Below, in pieces: positions 16,074 to 24,051 of a DNA stretch of 34,171 nucleotides. The position numbers and the translations under genes were made by a program. Positions within the stretch are counted from its first letter, which is position 1, and each line of letters starts with the position of its first letter. The notes below the pieces were generated by a model that saw only the letters and a program-made list of their open reading frames with translations, had not been told where the DNA came from and did not search any database. Origin of the DNA: Desulfovibrio sp. (lineage in GTDB: Bacteria > Desulfobacterota > Desulfovibrionia > Desulfovibrionales > Desulfovibrionaceae); NCBI GenBank assembly GCA_031272405.1, contig JAISTW010000061.1:1-34171 (forward strand). The letters run 5' to 3'.

Positions 16074-17369
16074 TCAACGCGCGGGGCCGAGATTGGGAAC
16101 CTTTCCGGCCGCCTCGGAGTTGGGGAATTGCGCCTTGAGCGCGCGGAATTTTTCCGCCGCTCCCTGCCTGTCCCCCAGTTTGTTCAGGGTCATCCCGGCC
16201 TTGAGCAGGGCATCGGCGTTTTTATGATGATTCGCGTACTGCGTGTTGACAAGCTGAAATTGTTCCAGAGCTTCCTTGTAGTTTTTCTGCGAGTACAGGC
16301 ATTCGCCGATCCAGTATTCCGCATTGGCCGCGTAACGTCCGTTGGGATATTGTTGCAGAAAACCGCGGAATTGATTGATGCCCTCGTTTGAACGACCCGA
16401 CATGGCGAACTTCAGGGCTTCCTTGTAGGCGGCTTCCTCGCCCTGGGCGGGTTTGGCCGACTGCTTCGGCGCGCTCTGGGGCTGTGCCGCCTGCGTGTTT
16501 TGAGGGGTTTCCGCTGGAGGAAAAGCGGACGAGATCGCTGAAAAGACGGGCTGCTTCGCCGGGGGAACAGCGGATGCGGCCTCGGGAACGCGCCCCTCCG
16601 CCGTCAGGGGGGGCGGCGCGGCTTGCGCGGGCTTCGGGGCAGTGGGAGCGCTTGCGTATTCGGGAGGCAGGGCGAAGTCCGTGGGCGGCAACGCGACTGC
16701 CGGCGCGGCATCGTTTGCCGCGACTGTCTGCCGGGGAGCGGTTTTGGCGGCCGGGGTCGCCCGCTGCGGCGTTTTCGCGGCGACGGCCGTCCCGGAAGAC
16801 GGGGCGGCGGGGACGGGTTGCGCCGCTCCCAGGCTGCCCGAAGGTCCGGCTACTCTTTGCGGACCGGAAACAGGCGGATTTTTGTCCTGTTTCGGCAAGG
16901 CGTCTGTTGTTGAGGTTTCCGGCCCATTCCGGGAAGCTTTCACGGAGGCTGTTTTTTTATCATCCGGCAACGGCAGCGGAGGCACGGACGGCTTCAGGAT
17001 AGGCGCTGTCGCCGTCGTTGTCGGGGCGGTTTCGAATTGCGGCTGGACAGGCGGCGTCTTCACGGCGGAATCCGGCCGCGCGACGGAGTTTTTTTCCGGA
17101 ACAGGCTGGGAAGCGGGCGCGGGAACAGCCTTCATCCCGGTTTTTCGCCCGTTGGCCGTCACAACCTGATAGGTGCGATTGTCGAGTTCCTTGACCTGCT
17201 TGTTCAAACCGGAAACGCCCTGCTCCAGGTTGATCAGACGGTGATCCGTTTCCTGCAGGATTCTCGCGTTCCGTTCGCTGGCGCTTTCAACCTGTTGGAA
17301 TTGCCCGGTCGAAGCGCATCCGCCGCCCAGGAAGACAAAGGCGATCGGGGCCAAAAGAATTTTTTTCAT
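16074..17369 (-). CDS. CpoB/YbgF-like TPR lipoprotein
   Basis: CpoB coordinates peptidoglycan synthesis and outer-membrane constriction with the Tol-Pal machine. The 431 residues begin with a lipoprotein-like signal ending FLGGGCAS. A heptad-rich segment follows (about 30-75, HRLINLEQGVSGLNKQVKEL), like the trimerising coiled coil of YbgF. Next comes an unusually long linker of about 230 residues rich in Pro, Ala and Thr. The C terminus (about 305-431) has three TPR units including YKEALKFAMSGR and NAEYWIGECLYSQKNYKEAL. The ATG at 17369 has GAGAGGA upstream. No tol or pal gene is in this window. The long linker is the main departure from the E. coli protein. Confidence 0.82.
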   Translation of the reverse strand: MKKILLAPIAFVFLGGGCASTGQFQQVESASERNARILQETDHRLINLEQGVSGLNKQVKELDNRTYQVVTANGRKTGMKAVPAPASQPVPEKNSVARPDSAVKTPPVQPQFETAPTTTATAPILKPSVPPLPLPDDKKTASVKASRNGPETSTTDALPKQDKNPPVSGPQRVAGPSGSLGAAQPVPAAPSSGTAVAAKTPQRATPAAKTAPRQTVAANDAAPAVALPPTDFALPPEYASAPTAPKPAQAAPPPLTAEGRVPEAASAVPPAKQPVFSAISSAFPPAETPQNTQAAQPQSAPKQSAKPAQGEEAAYKEALKFAMSGRSNEGINQFRGFLQQYPNGRYAANAEYWIGECLYSQKNYKEALEQFQLVNTQYANHHKNADALLKAGMTLNKLGDRQGAAEKFRALKAQFPNSEAAGKVPNLGPAR

Positions 17370-17418
17370 ACGTCCTCTCTGTCCATTATATTCGAATTTC
17401 AAGTCAAATCCGCCTTCA

Positions 17419-17438
17419 TGCAAAGTTCGTGCAAAGTT
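17419..17438. repeat. Direct repeat TGCAAAGTT upstream of cpoB
   Basis: Two perfect 9-bp copies (17419-17427 and 17430-17438) are separated by CG, a period of 11 bp or about one helical turn. They lie about 50 bases upstream of the cpoB ATG in the 206-base divergent gap, where a regulator could bind on one face of the DNA. Confidence 0.4.
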
Positions 17439-17504
17439 GAGGCGCGCCAAAGAGACTTGCGGCCGATTGAATTTTCAGGCACAAGACATAACAAAAAAGG
17501 CCGT

Positions 17505-17522
17505 CCGAATATATATGTTCGG
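17505..17522. promoter_or_regulatory. 18-bp near-palindrome, possible operator
   Basis: CCGAATATATATGTTCGG is symmetric at 16 of 18 positions and lies 54 bases before the ATG of the membrane-protein gene. Its AT-rich centre could also overlap a promoter. No regulator can be named. Confidence 0.35.
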
Positions 17523-17575
17523 CAGTCGTTATGCAAGGGGCGTAGGGTGAGAAGATTAAGCCGGGTTGTGTCGTC

Positions 17576-18556
17576 ATGAACGCCGCGCAAAATTTTTTGG
17601 AAGGCTGGCCGGCTGTTCAGGCAGTGCTTGATGCCGCCTCCGTGGCCTTGCCTCTGGCGGCGTTTTTGTCCTACTGCGGCCTCGGACTGATTTCCGCGCT
17701 GGCCAAAATTCTGTCCCATGCCCGCAAACGGGCATCTTTTGACAAATGCGCGCGCCAGCTTGCCTTATTGGGTTTTATTCTTGGCTGGATCATGCTGGTC
17801 GGCGTCAGGGTATGGTTGTTTTTGACGCCGACGGGCGGCGGGAAAGCCGTTCTCCTTGTCTGGCTGGCGGAAATATGCTGGCTGCTGCTGGCCGTCAGCG
17901 TTCTCCTCGCCAGTCTCTATTACGCGCTGTGGAAACACACGGCCAAATATCCCGCCCTCGGAATAAGTCTGGGTCTGTCTGGAGGGTTGGCGGCCTGCGC
18001 GGCGCTCTTTTGCGCCCTGGCCACAGCGCGTTTTACCGTCCTCGGCCTGACGGCCTCCGCGACGGATGCCAAAGCGGGAGAAATTTTCGCCGCCTTGTCG
18101 AAAATATTCGTCAACGCGGCGGACAGCCTGCCTCTCTGGAACATGCTCTGGTACACGCCGGCCCTGATTGTGGCCCTTGCCGGCGGCCTCGGCGCGCTTT
18201 GGCTCTTCGCGCGCCGCAACCATGACGATTTCGGACGGGATCACTACAACGCCATGATAGCTTGGTGCACGAGCCTTTCACGCAACGCCTGGCTTCTGCT
18301 CTGGTGTTTTCTTCTCATATTCTGCGTCAGGCAACTGGCCGCGAGCCTGAACCCGCAACTTGCCGGAACAGTCGAATTCTGGCAGGAAATCGCGACGGAA
18401 GCGGCCTATTTGCTCTACTGGGCCATCCCCGCCCTGCTCTGGACGTTCGTCGGCCGCAGCCAAACGCCCCTGCGCTGCAGCATTGCCGTACTGGCTGCCT
18501 TTGCTCTGGCGTGCACCTTCCTTGTCCCCTACTATCTGGAAATCTGCGCCGTGTAG
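17576..18556 (+). CDS. Polytopic membrane protein of unknown function
   Basis: The 326-residue protein has about eight predicted transmembrane segments, at roughly residues 20-42, 62-83, 91-115, 125-152, 190-213, 238-256, 275-293 and 300-320. A basic cytoplasmic loop (HARKRASFDKCARQ) follows the first. I recognise no catalytic or cofactor motif: there are no paired haem-ligand histidines, no transporter signature and no soluble domain. The ATG at 17576 is read divergently from cpoB. A short hairpin with a T6 run follows it. The layout suggests an inner-membrane protein of the lineage. Function is unknown. Confidence 0.75.
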   Translation: MNAAQNFLEGWPAVQAVLDAASVALPLAAFLSYCGLGLISALAKILSHARKRASFDKCARQLALLGFILGWIMLVGVRVWLFLTPTGGGKAVLLVWLAEICWLLLAVSVLLASLYYALWKHTAKYPALGISLGLSGGLAACAALFCALATARFTVLGLTASATDAKAGEIFAALSKIFVNAADSLPLWNMLWYTPALIVALAGGLGALWLFARRNHDDFGRDHYNAMIAWCTSLSRNAWLLLWCFLLIFCVRQLAASLNPQLAGTVEFWQEIATEAAYLLYWAIPALLWTFVGRSQTPLRCSIAVLAAFALACTFLVPYYLEICAV

Positions 18557-18561
18557 CGTCC

Positions 18562-18586
18562 GCGCGGCGGAAACGCGCCATTTTTT
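18562..18586 (+). terminator. Weak intrinsic terminator
   Basis: GCGCG (18562-18566) and CGCGC (18574-18578) form a 5-bp stem around GCGGAAA, followed by CA and six T. It lies six bases after the membrane-protein stop. The stem is short, so termination may be partial. Confidence 0.4.
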
Positions 18587-18627
18587 CCTCAACACGTTTA
18601 TCTTTTGTTCAAGGCGACAACACAGTG

Positions 18628-19122
18628 ATGAAAAATTTCGCGGCCATAGATTTTGAAACGGCCAACTTCAACCAGTCAAGCATTTGCAGCATTGGCGCGG
18701 TTATCGTCCGGAATGGAGAACTTGCCGAAAAGATATACCGTCTTGTCCGTCCAGAACCGGAATGGTACTCATATTTTAATATGCAAGTTCATGGACTTAC
18801 AGCAAAAGACACGCAACACGCCCCCTTTTTTCCGGAAGTCTGGACGGAAATCGCGCCGAAAATCGCCGACCTGCCGTTGGTTGCGCACAACAGCTCCTTT
18901 GATGAAACGTGTTTGCGGGCTGCGCATCGGGCGTATCGGATGGAGTATCCAAACCATCCCTTTTATTGCACCTGTCGGGCGTCGCGGAAAATATTCGGAA
19001 AAATATTGCCCAATCACCGCTTGCGGACAGTGGCGGCGCATTGCGGCTATGATTTGACCCGGCATCATCATGCTCTGGCGGATGCCGAGGCGTGCGCGGC
19101 GATAGCGATGAGGATATTGTAG
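18628..19122 (+). CDS. DnaQ-like 3'-5' exonuclease (DEDDh)
   Basis: This 164-residue single-domain protein has the DEDDh exonuclease layout. Asp8 and Glu10 lie in AAIDFETAN, the second block reads PLVAHNSSFDETCL, and the last block HHALADAEACAA supplies His and Asp. It is the size of the free-standing exonuclease domain of DNA polymerase III epsilon and lacks a C-terminal polymerase-binding tail, so it may act in repair or RNA turnover rather than in the replisome. The ATG at 18628 has only a weak AAGGCG upstream. Its neighbours do not suggest a pathway. Confidence 0.88.
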   Translation: MKNFAAIDFETANFNQSSICSIGAVIVRNGELAEKIYRLVRPEPEWYSYFNMQVHGLTAKDTQHAPFFPEVWTEIAPKIADLPLVAHNSSFDETCLRAAHRAYRMEYPNHPFYCTCRASRKIFGKILPNHRLRTVAAHCGYDLTRHHHALADAEACAAIAMRIL

Positions 19123-19213
19123 ATCCATGAAGGGGGTCGCCGCTTGTCGTTTCAAAGGGCATGAAGTATAGCTGATCAATGCATGCACACTTTTGCGTTT
19201 TTTTGGAGGCGGC

Positions 19214-19708
19214 GTGACGACGACAGACGATTTCACTCATATTGACGCCAAGGGCGGCGTGACCATGGTGGATGTAGGCGCGAAGCAGGCCAGCCGGCGC
19301 AGGGCGGTGGCCGAGGCCTGGGTGCATCTGAACTCGGCCACCATGGAGCTTCTCAGACAGGCGGCTCTCCCCAAGGGAGACGCGCTGACCTGCGCCAAAA
19401 TAGGCGGCATCATGGCGGCGAAACGTGTTGGAGAGCTGATTCCGCTCTGTCATCCGCTCAATTTGACTTTCGTGGACGTCAATTTTGAAATTCTGGACGA
19501 TCCGGCCCGGATACATGTTGTGGCCGAAGCCCGAACAACGGGCCTGACGGGCGTGGAGATGGAGGCCATAGTGGCCGCCCAAACGGCCGCCGCCGTCATT
19601 TACGACATGTGCAAGGCCGTGCAGCGCGACATCGTGATCAACGGCGTGCGCCTTCTGCACAAAAGCGGCGGCAAAAGCGGGGAGTTCAACGCTCGCGAAG
19701 CGTTTTGA
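19214..19708 (+). CDS. moaC: Cyclic pyranopterin monophosphate synthase
   Basis: MoaC converts the 3',8-cyclo-GTP made by MoaA into cyclic pyranopterin monophosphate in molybdenum/tungsten cofactor synthesis. That cofactor is needed, for example, by formate dehydrogenases common in sulfate reducers. The 164 residues match the family length. They contain [22 protein letters not shown], split over the N-terminal strand, and the active-site region [21 protein letters not shown], plus [10 protein letters not shown]. The GTG at 19214 is chosen because GGAGG lies directly upstream. No ATG fits. lgt follows nine bases later. Confidence 0.94.
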   Translation: MTTTDDFTHIDAKGGVTMVDVGAKQASRRRAVAEAWVHLNSATMELLRQAALPKGDALTCAKIGGIMAAKRVGELIPLCHPLNLTFVDVNFEILDDPARIHVVAEARTTGLTGVEMEAIVAAQTAAAVIYDMCKAVQRDIVINGVRLLHKSGGKSGEFNAREAF

Positions 19709-19717
19709 AAAAACCAT

Positions 19718-20497
19718 ATGAGTCTGCCGAATTTCCTCCCTGTCGACCCCGTGGCCTTTTCCCTGGGCAGCCTGCACATACGTTGGTATGGCCTGATGTA
19801 TCTTTTCGGCTTCGGGACGGGCTGGTTTCTGGGGCGCAGACGGGCGGCGCTCCCGAACTCCGGCTGGCAGGCGGCTTCCGTGGACGATATGCTGACTTGC
19901 GCCATGCTGGGAGTCATTCTGGGAGGGCGTTTCGGCTATGTGCTCTTTTACGATCTGGCAGCGTACGTTCGCGAGCCCTGGGAAATCCTGCGCATCTGGA
20001 ACGGGGGCATGTCCTTCCACGGAGGGCTTTTGGGCGTTATCGCCGCTCTGGCCATTTTCGCCCGCATGCGCGGCCTGTCTTTTCTGAAAGTGACGGATTT
20101 TGTGGCCCCCCTGGTTCCACCGGGTCTTTTTTTCGGACGTATCGGCAACTTCATCAACGGCGAGCTGTGGGGCAAGGTCAGCGATGTCCCCTGGGCCGTC
20201 GTTTTTCCCGGCGCGGGCTCCATGCCCAGGCACCCGTCACAGCTGTACGAGGCGGGGCTGGAAGGCCTGGTGCTGTTTGTTCTGGTCTGGACGTATTCCG
20301 CAAGGCCAAGAAAAAACGGGGCCGTATCCGGTCTTTTTGCCGCCGGGTATGGAGTGGCGCGCTTTTGCGTGGAGTTTGTCCGCGTGCCGGATTCCCAACT
20401 CGGCTATCTCGCCTTCGGCTGGCTGACCATGGGACAGGTTTTGTGCCTGCCGCTCATCGCCGTGGGCGCCTGTCTGCTCTGGCGCAAAACGCAATAA
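19718..20497 (+). CDS. lgt: Prolipoprotein diacylglyceryl transferase
   Basis: Lgt transfers diacylglyceryl from phosphatidylglycerol to the lipobox cysteine of prolipoproteins in the inner membrane, the first step of lipoprotein maturation. The 259 residues contain seven predicted membrane segments and the signature [15 protein letters not shown] with its essential Arg, Asn and Glu. HIRWYGLMY near the N terminus, SFHGGLLG, and RHPSQLYEA are further family blocks. It follows moaC closely and may be cotranscribed with it. Its substrates would include the lipoproteins at 7805 and 16074. Confidence 0.96.
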   Translation: MSLPNFLPVDPVAFSLGSLHIRWYGLMYLFGFGTGWFLGRRRAALPNSGWQAASVDDMLTCAMLGVILGGRFGYVLFYDLAAYVREPWEILRIWNGGMSFHGGLLGVIAALAIFARMRGLSFLKVTDFVAPLVPPGLFFGRIGNFINGELWGKVSDVPWAVVFPGAGSMPRHPSQLYEAGLEGLVLFVLVWTYSARPRKNGAVSGLFAAGYGVARFCVEFVRVPDSQLGYLAFGWLTMGQVLCLPLIAVGACLLWRKTQ

Positions 20498-20541
20498 AGC
20501 GTACCTGCCCTCCTGAAACCAAGAAAAATTTTCACAGTCTA

Positions 20542-20570
20542 TTGACATAACGATTTTCGTGGTGTAGTTT
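20542..20570 (+). promoter_or_regulatory. Sigma-70 promoter of the ech operon
   Basis: A perfect TTGACA (20542-20547) is followed after exactly 17 bp by TAGTTT (20565-20570). Transcription should begin near 20577, giving a leader of about 105 bases before echA. A half-site TTTTCACA ends at 20536, just upstream of the -35 box. Confidence 0.75.
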
Positions 20571-20577
20571 GGCAGCA

Positions 20578-20615
20578 ACTACTCTTTTCTCTTGGAGGAG
20601 AGTGGTGTGTTTTTT
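20578..20615 (+). promoter_or_regulatory. Leader hairpin with T6 run (possible attenuator)
   Basis: ACTACTCT (20578-20585) pairs with AGAGTGGT (20599-20606), eight base pairs with one wobble. GTG and then six T follow, at 20610-20615. CAGCAAC (20573-20579) is also perfectly complementary to GTTGCTG (20620-20626), which would enclose or compete with this hairpin depending on the exact start of transcription. The structure lies at the very 5' end of the ech mRNA. Confidence 0.5.
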
Positions 20616-20641
20616 CTCTGTTGCTGAGGGCTGTATCATAG

Positions 20642-20655
20642 GTGAAATTTTTCAC
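20642..20655. promoter_or_regulatory. CRP/FNR-type palindrome in the ech leader
   Basis: GTGA-N6-TCAC, followed by AA, has the half-sites and spacing of CRP/FNR-family operators (for example the TTGTGA-N6-TCACAA type described for HcpR). The right half matches fully and the left half at four of six. It lies downstream of the predicted start, where binding would repress. The same bases can fold in RNA. Confidence 0.4.
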
Positions 20656-20676
20656 AACTCACTTTCTGTGAGGTGA
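20652..20676 (+). promoter_or_regulatory. Hairpin that covers the echA ribosome binding site
   Basis: TCAC (20652-20655) and CTCAC (20658-20662) can pair with GTGAG (20668-20672) and GTGA (20673-20676), around the loop TTTCT and a two-base bulge. The echA ribosome site AGGTG (20671-20675) lies inside this stem. The TCAC segment can instead pair with GTGA at 20642-20645, so two exclusive folds are possible. Confidence 0.45.
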
Positions 20677-20681
20677 CCATG

Positions 20682-22637
20682 ATGAATTTTCTTGTTTTCT
20701 GCTGTGTCGTTTTGCCGTTTATCGTCGGTCTTACGCTTTATTGCGTCCAGAACAGCTCTCTGCGGGCGATGCTGGTTCCGACGGCAGTGGTCGTCATGGC
20801 TCTTGCGGCAATAGGTCTTGGCGCCGGCGGGCCCTTCCACATGGAGGCGAGCCAACTGTTCGGACTGCCCACGGATGCGGTCTTCACGCTTCTGGATTTT
20901 CTCCTCTTGCTCTATATTCTGGTTCTCGGTTGGAATTTGCGCAGCCGGCTGGTCATGGGCATGACAGCTCTGCAGTTGATAGGCATGGCCTACCTGAAGA
21001 GCGTTCTCATGGCTCACGACATTCCGGTGACGGGCTTCGCCCCTGACGGTCTCTCGCTGATCATGGTCATAATCATCTGCGTGGTGGGCGGGCTTATCAC
21101 CATTTACGGCCTCGGGTATATGGATCTTCATGAGGAGCACCTGCATTTGCGCACCTCCCGGCAGCCGCGTTTCTTCGCCATCATCTTCTGCTTCCTGGGC
21201 GCGATGAACGGTCTGGTGCTCTGCAACAACATGTCCTGGATGTTTTTTTTCTGGGAGGTGACCACCCTCTGCTCCTTTTTCCTGATCGGTCACGACGGCA
21301 CGGAAGAAGCCAGCAAAAACGCCTTTCGTGCCCTGTGGATGAACGTGTTGGGCGGTCTGGCCTTTGTTTCGGCCATGCTCTTCATCCAGAAGAGCATGGG
21401 CACGCTTTCCACGGAGGTTATTCTGCAGAAAATGGCCGCCCTTGACATCAAGAGCACGGCCATGTTGTTGCCCTTCGCCTTTCTTTGTCTGGCCGCTTTC
21501 ACCAAATCGGCCCAGGTGCCCTTCGAAAGCTGGCTGTGCGGCGCCATGGTGGCGCCCACGCCGGTCTCCGCCCTGCTGCATTCGGCCACCATGGTCAAGG
21601 CCGGCACCTACCTTTTGTTGCGCATGGCCCCGGCCTTTGCCGGAACAACCATGTCCACCATAGTGGCCCTGTTCGGCGCCTTCACCTTTGTCGGCACCTG
21701 CATGCTGGCCGTCAGCCAAAGCAACGCCAAGAAGATACTCGCCTATTCCACCATAGCCAACCTCGGGCTGATCATCACCTGTGTGGGCATAAATACCGCG
21801 GCATCCATGGTGGCCGCCACCATGATCATCGTCTACCATTCGGTGTCCAAGGGGCTGTTGTTCATGTGCGTCGGCACCATTGAACAACGCATCGGCTCCC
21901 GCGACATAGAGGACATGCGCGGTCTGTACGGCGTGATGCCGCGCACGGCCACCATAACGGCCATCGGCATTTTCACCATGCTCTTGCCGCCCTTCGGCAT
22001 GCTCATCGGCAAGTGGATGGCCATTGAAGCCATTGCCCGCGCCGCCCAGGCCATGACCCCGATTCTGTTCTTCATCGCTCTGGGCTCGGCCTTTACGGTA
22101 TTCTTCTGGGCGCGTTGGGCCGGCATCCTGATTTCCTCGCCCAGCCTGTACGAGTATCCTGTCAAGGGCTTCCAGAAGCCCACGGTTATTTTCTCCCTGC
22201 GCATGCTGTGCTGCGTGGCCCTGCTCTTTTCTTTCATCTCTCCCGTGGTGCTCAAGGATTTTGTGGGCCCGTCCGTGGAGGGCGTGTATGCGCGCTTCAA
22301 TCTCCGGGTCGAGGGTTTTATCCCCGGAGCGAACTTCACCAGCGTGGAGGGCTACTCGTGGATATACCTGCTTTTCATCATGTTGGCCTTGGGCGTATGG
22401 TTTGCCTGGAGGATGAGCCGCAAGGTGCCTGAAAAGGCGCACGCGCTGCCCTATTTTTCCGGTCTGGCCGCAAGGGAAGGCGACGAGGTCGGTTTCAGGG
22501 GCCCCATGAACGTCTTTGAGCCGGCGCGCGTCTCCAACTATTACCTGACGCAGTACTTTGGCGAAGAAAAAGTGACTCACGCCATTGACGTGATTTCCAT
22601 AGCTTTTCTGATTGTTCTGGTAGGAGGTCTGTTGTGA
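20682..22637 (+). CDS. echA: Ech hydrogenase subunit A (NuoL/Mrp-type antiporter subunit)
   Basis: EchA is the large proton- or sodium-translocating membrane subunit of energy-converting hydrogenase, related to NuoL and MrpA. The 651 residues have many predicted membrane helices. The key charged residues of the antiporter family are present: Glu192 in FWEVTTLCSF, Lys275 in FTKSAQVPFESWL and Lys306 in HSATMVKAGTYLL. The ATG at 20682 has AGGTG at good spacing, and an ATG three bases earlier is also possible. It starts the six-gene echABCDEF operon. Its stop overlaps echB. Confidence 0.95.
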   Translation: MNFLVFCCVVLPFIVGLTLYCVQNSSLRAMLVPTAVVVMALAAIGLGAGGPFHMEASQLFGLPTDAVFTLLDFLLLLYILVLGWNLRSRLVMGMTALQLIGMAYLKSVLMAHDIPVTGFAPDGLSLIMVIIICVVGGLITIYGLGYMDLHEEHLHLRTSRQPRFFAIIFCFLGAMNGLVLCNNMSWMFFFWEVTTLCSFFLIGHDGTEEASKNAFRALWMNVLGGLAFVSAMLFIQKSMGTLSTEVILQKMAALDIKSTAMLLPFAFLCLAAFTKSAQVPFESWLCGAMVAPTPVSALLHSATMVKAGTYLLLRMAPAFAGTTMSTIVALFGAFTFVGTCMLAVSQSNAKKILAYSTIANLGLIITCVGINTAASMVAATMIIVYHSVSKGLLFMCVGTIEQRIGSRDIEDMRGLYGVMPRTATITAIGIFTMLLPPFGMLIGKWMAIEAIARAAQAMTPILFFIALGSAFTVFFWARWAGILISSPSLYEYPVKGFQKPTVIFSLRMLCCVALLFSFISPVVLKDFVGPSVEGVYARFNLRVEGFIPGANFTSVEGYSWIYLLFIMLALGVWFAWRMSRKVPEKAHALPYFSGLAAREGDEVGFRGPMNVFEPARVSNYYLTQYFGEEKVTHAIDVISIAFLIVLVGGLL

Positions 22638-23488
22638 TGCTCTCAATACTCGGCGCTCTCGGCGGAGTGATTCTCGCTCCCCTTGCGGGGGGGCTCCTGA
22701 GCGGCGTTGACCGCCGCCTGACGGCGCGGTTGCAATCCCGGATGGGGCCGCCGCTGCTTCAGCCCTTTTTCGACATATTCAAACTTTTCGGCAAAGCGCC
22801 CCAGGCCACCAATGCCTGGCTGGTGTTCAGCGCCTACATTTATCTGCTGGCATCGGCCTTCGCCCTGTTCATCTTTTTCATGGGCGGAGATCTGCTTCTG
22901 CTCTTCTTCGTGCTGACCATAGGCGCTGTCTTTCAGGTTGTCGGCGCCATCTGCGTGCCTTCGCCGTTCAGCCAGATCGGCGCGCAACGCGAGCTTATGC
23001 TCATGGTCGCCTACGAGCCCATTCTGATTTTGGTCTTTGTCGGCTTCGCCATGTGCACGGGCTCATTCTCCATAGCGGACGTCTTCAAACTGAATACGCC
23101 CTTGCTGCTCAAGATGCCTTTGCTCTTCCTGGCCCTGGGCTACGCCCTGACAATAAAGCTGCGCAAGTCCCCCTTCGACTTTTCCGCAAGTCATCACGGG
23201 CACCAGGAACTGGTTCGGGGAGTGCAGACGGAATACTCCGGCCCCTTTCTGGCTCTGATAGAAATCGGCCACTGGCTTGACCTTGTCCTCATCCTCGGTC
23301 TGTGCGCCCTGTTCTGGCACACCAGCGTCATCGGCATGGTGCTTCTGGTGGCGGCCTCGCTGTTTACGGAAATCCTCATTGACAACATCACCGCGCGCCT
23401 GACCTGGCAGTGGATGGTGCAGAAGCAGTCGCTTCTCGTCGGCATGGGGCTCGCTTTGGTAAACCTTTTGTGGCTGTATGTGGCCTAG
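22637..23488 (+). CDS. echB: Ech hydrogenase subunit B (NuoH-like)
   Basis: EchB is the NuoH/HyfC-like membrane subunit that links the hydrophilic arm to the ion-translocating arm. The 283 residues have about eight predicted membrane segments. SRMGPPLLQPFFDIFKLFGK near the N terminus is the NuoH-type quinone-cavity block, and QRELMLMVAYEP and KSPFDFSASHHGHQELVRG are conserved acidic/basic loops of the family. AGGAGG precedes the start. The ATG at 22637 overlaps the echA stop by one base (TGATG). A GTG three bases earlier is the alternative. Confidence 0.94.
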   Translation: MLSILGALGGVILAPLAGGLLSGVDRRLTARLQSRMGPPLLQPFFDIFKLFGKAPQATNAWLVFSAYIYLLASAFALFIFFMGGDLLLLFFVLTIGAVFQVVGAICVPSPFSQIGAQRELMLMVAYEPILILVFVGFAMCTGSFSIADVFKLNTPLLLKMPLLFLALGYALTIKLRKSPFDFSASHHGHQELVRGVQTEYSGPFLALIEIGHWLDLVLILGLCALFWHTSVIGMVLLVAASLFTEILIDNITARLTWQWMVQKQSLLVGMGLALVNLLWLYVA

Positions 23489-23496
23489 GAGGCCGT

Positions 23497-24006
23497 ATGG
23501 GATTTGTCGAAAACATGATCAAGAAAAGCCGTCTCAAGTCTCCGTGGATCGTCCATTTTGACTGCGGTTCCTGCAACGGCTGCGATATCGAGGTGCTGGC
23601 CTGTCTGACGCCCATGTACGATGTCGAGCGGTTCGGGGTCGTCAATACCGGCAACCCCAAGCACGCCGACGTGCTTTTGGTGACGGGCACGGTGAACCAC
23701 CGCAACCGGCATGTGCTCAAACAGATATACGAGCAGATGCCGGAGCCCAAGGCCGTCGTTTCCATAGGCGCCTGCAACCTCTCCGGCGGCGTCTTCAAGG
23801 ACAGCTACAACATCCTCAACGGCGCGCATACCGTGATCCCCGTGGATGTTTTTGTGCCGGGCTGTCCGCCCAAGCCGGAAGCCATCATTGACGGCGTCGT
23901 GACCGCACTGAACGCCCTTGCCGCTAAAATGGGCCTGGGCCCGGCGCCCGGGGCGGCCCTGATGCCCGGCGACGAGGACGCACCCAAAGCGGCGGCTGTC
24001 GGCTAA
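23497..24006 (+). CDS. echC: Ech hydrogenase subunit C (small subunit, NuoB-like)
   Basis: EchC is the [NiFe]-hydrogenase small subunit that carries the proximal [4Fe-4S] cluster next to the NiFe site. The 169 residues contain the ligand motifs CGSCNGCD (Cys23-Cys29), IGAC (Cys93) and PGCPPKPE (Cys123), as in NuoB. The ATG at 23497 has AGGAGG overlapping the echB stop. The last 30 residues are Ala- and Pro-rich and poorly conserved-looking, which is usual for this end. It lacks the extra C-terminal clusters of uptake hydrogenase small subunits. Confidence 0.95.
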   Translation: MGFVENMIKKSRLKSPWIVHFDCGSCNGCDIEVLACLTPMYDVERFGVVNTGNPKHADVLLVTGTVNHRNRHVLKQIYEQMPEPKAVVSIGACNLSGGVFKDSYNILNGAHTVIPVDVFVPGCPPKPEAIIDGVVTALNALAAKMGLGPAPGAALMPGDEDAPKAAAVG

Positions 24007-24051
24007 CGCGAGAACCGAAAACATTGCCAGCGGCAAAAAGGATAGAAAACC

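Noticed and set aside
17432-17469. Second sigma-28-like site (CAAAGTTG ... GCCGATTG)
   Set aside because: The boxes are 22 bp apart instead of 11, so they cannot act as one FliA promoter.
20652-22646. 664-codon open frame on the minus strand opposite echA
   Set aside because: It is antisense to a clearly conserved antiporter subunit, has His/Gly/Gln-rich low-complexity composition, and has no ribosome site. It is a GC-rich shadow of echA.
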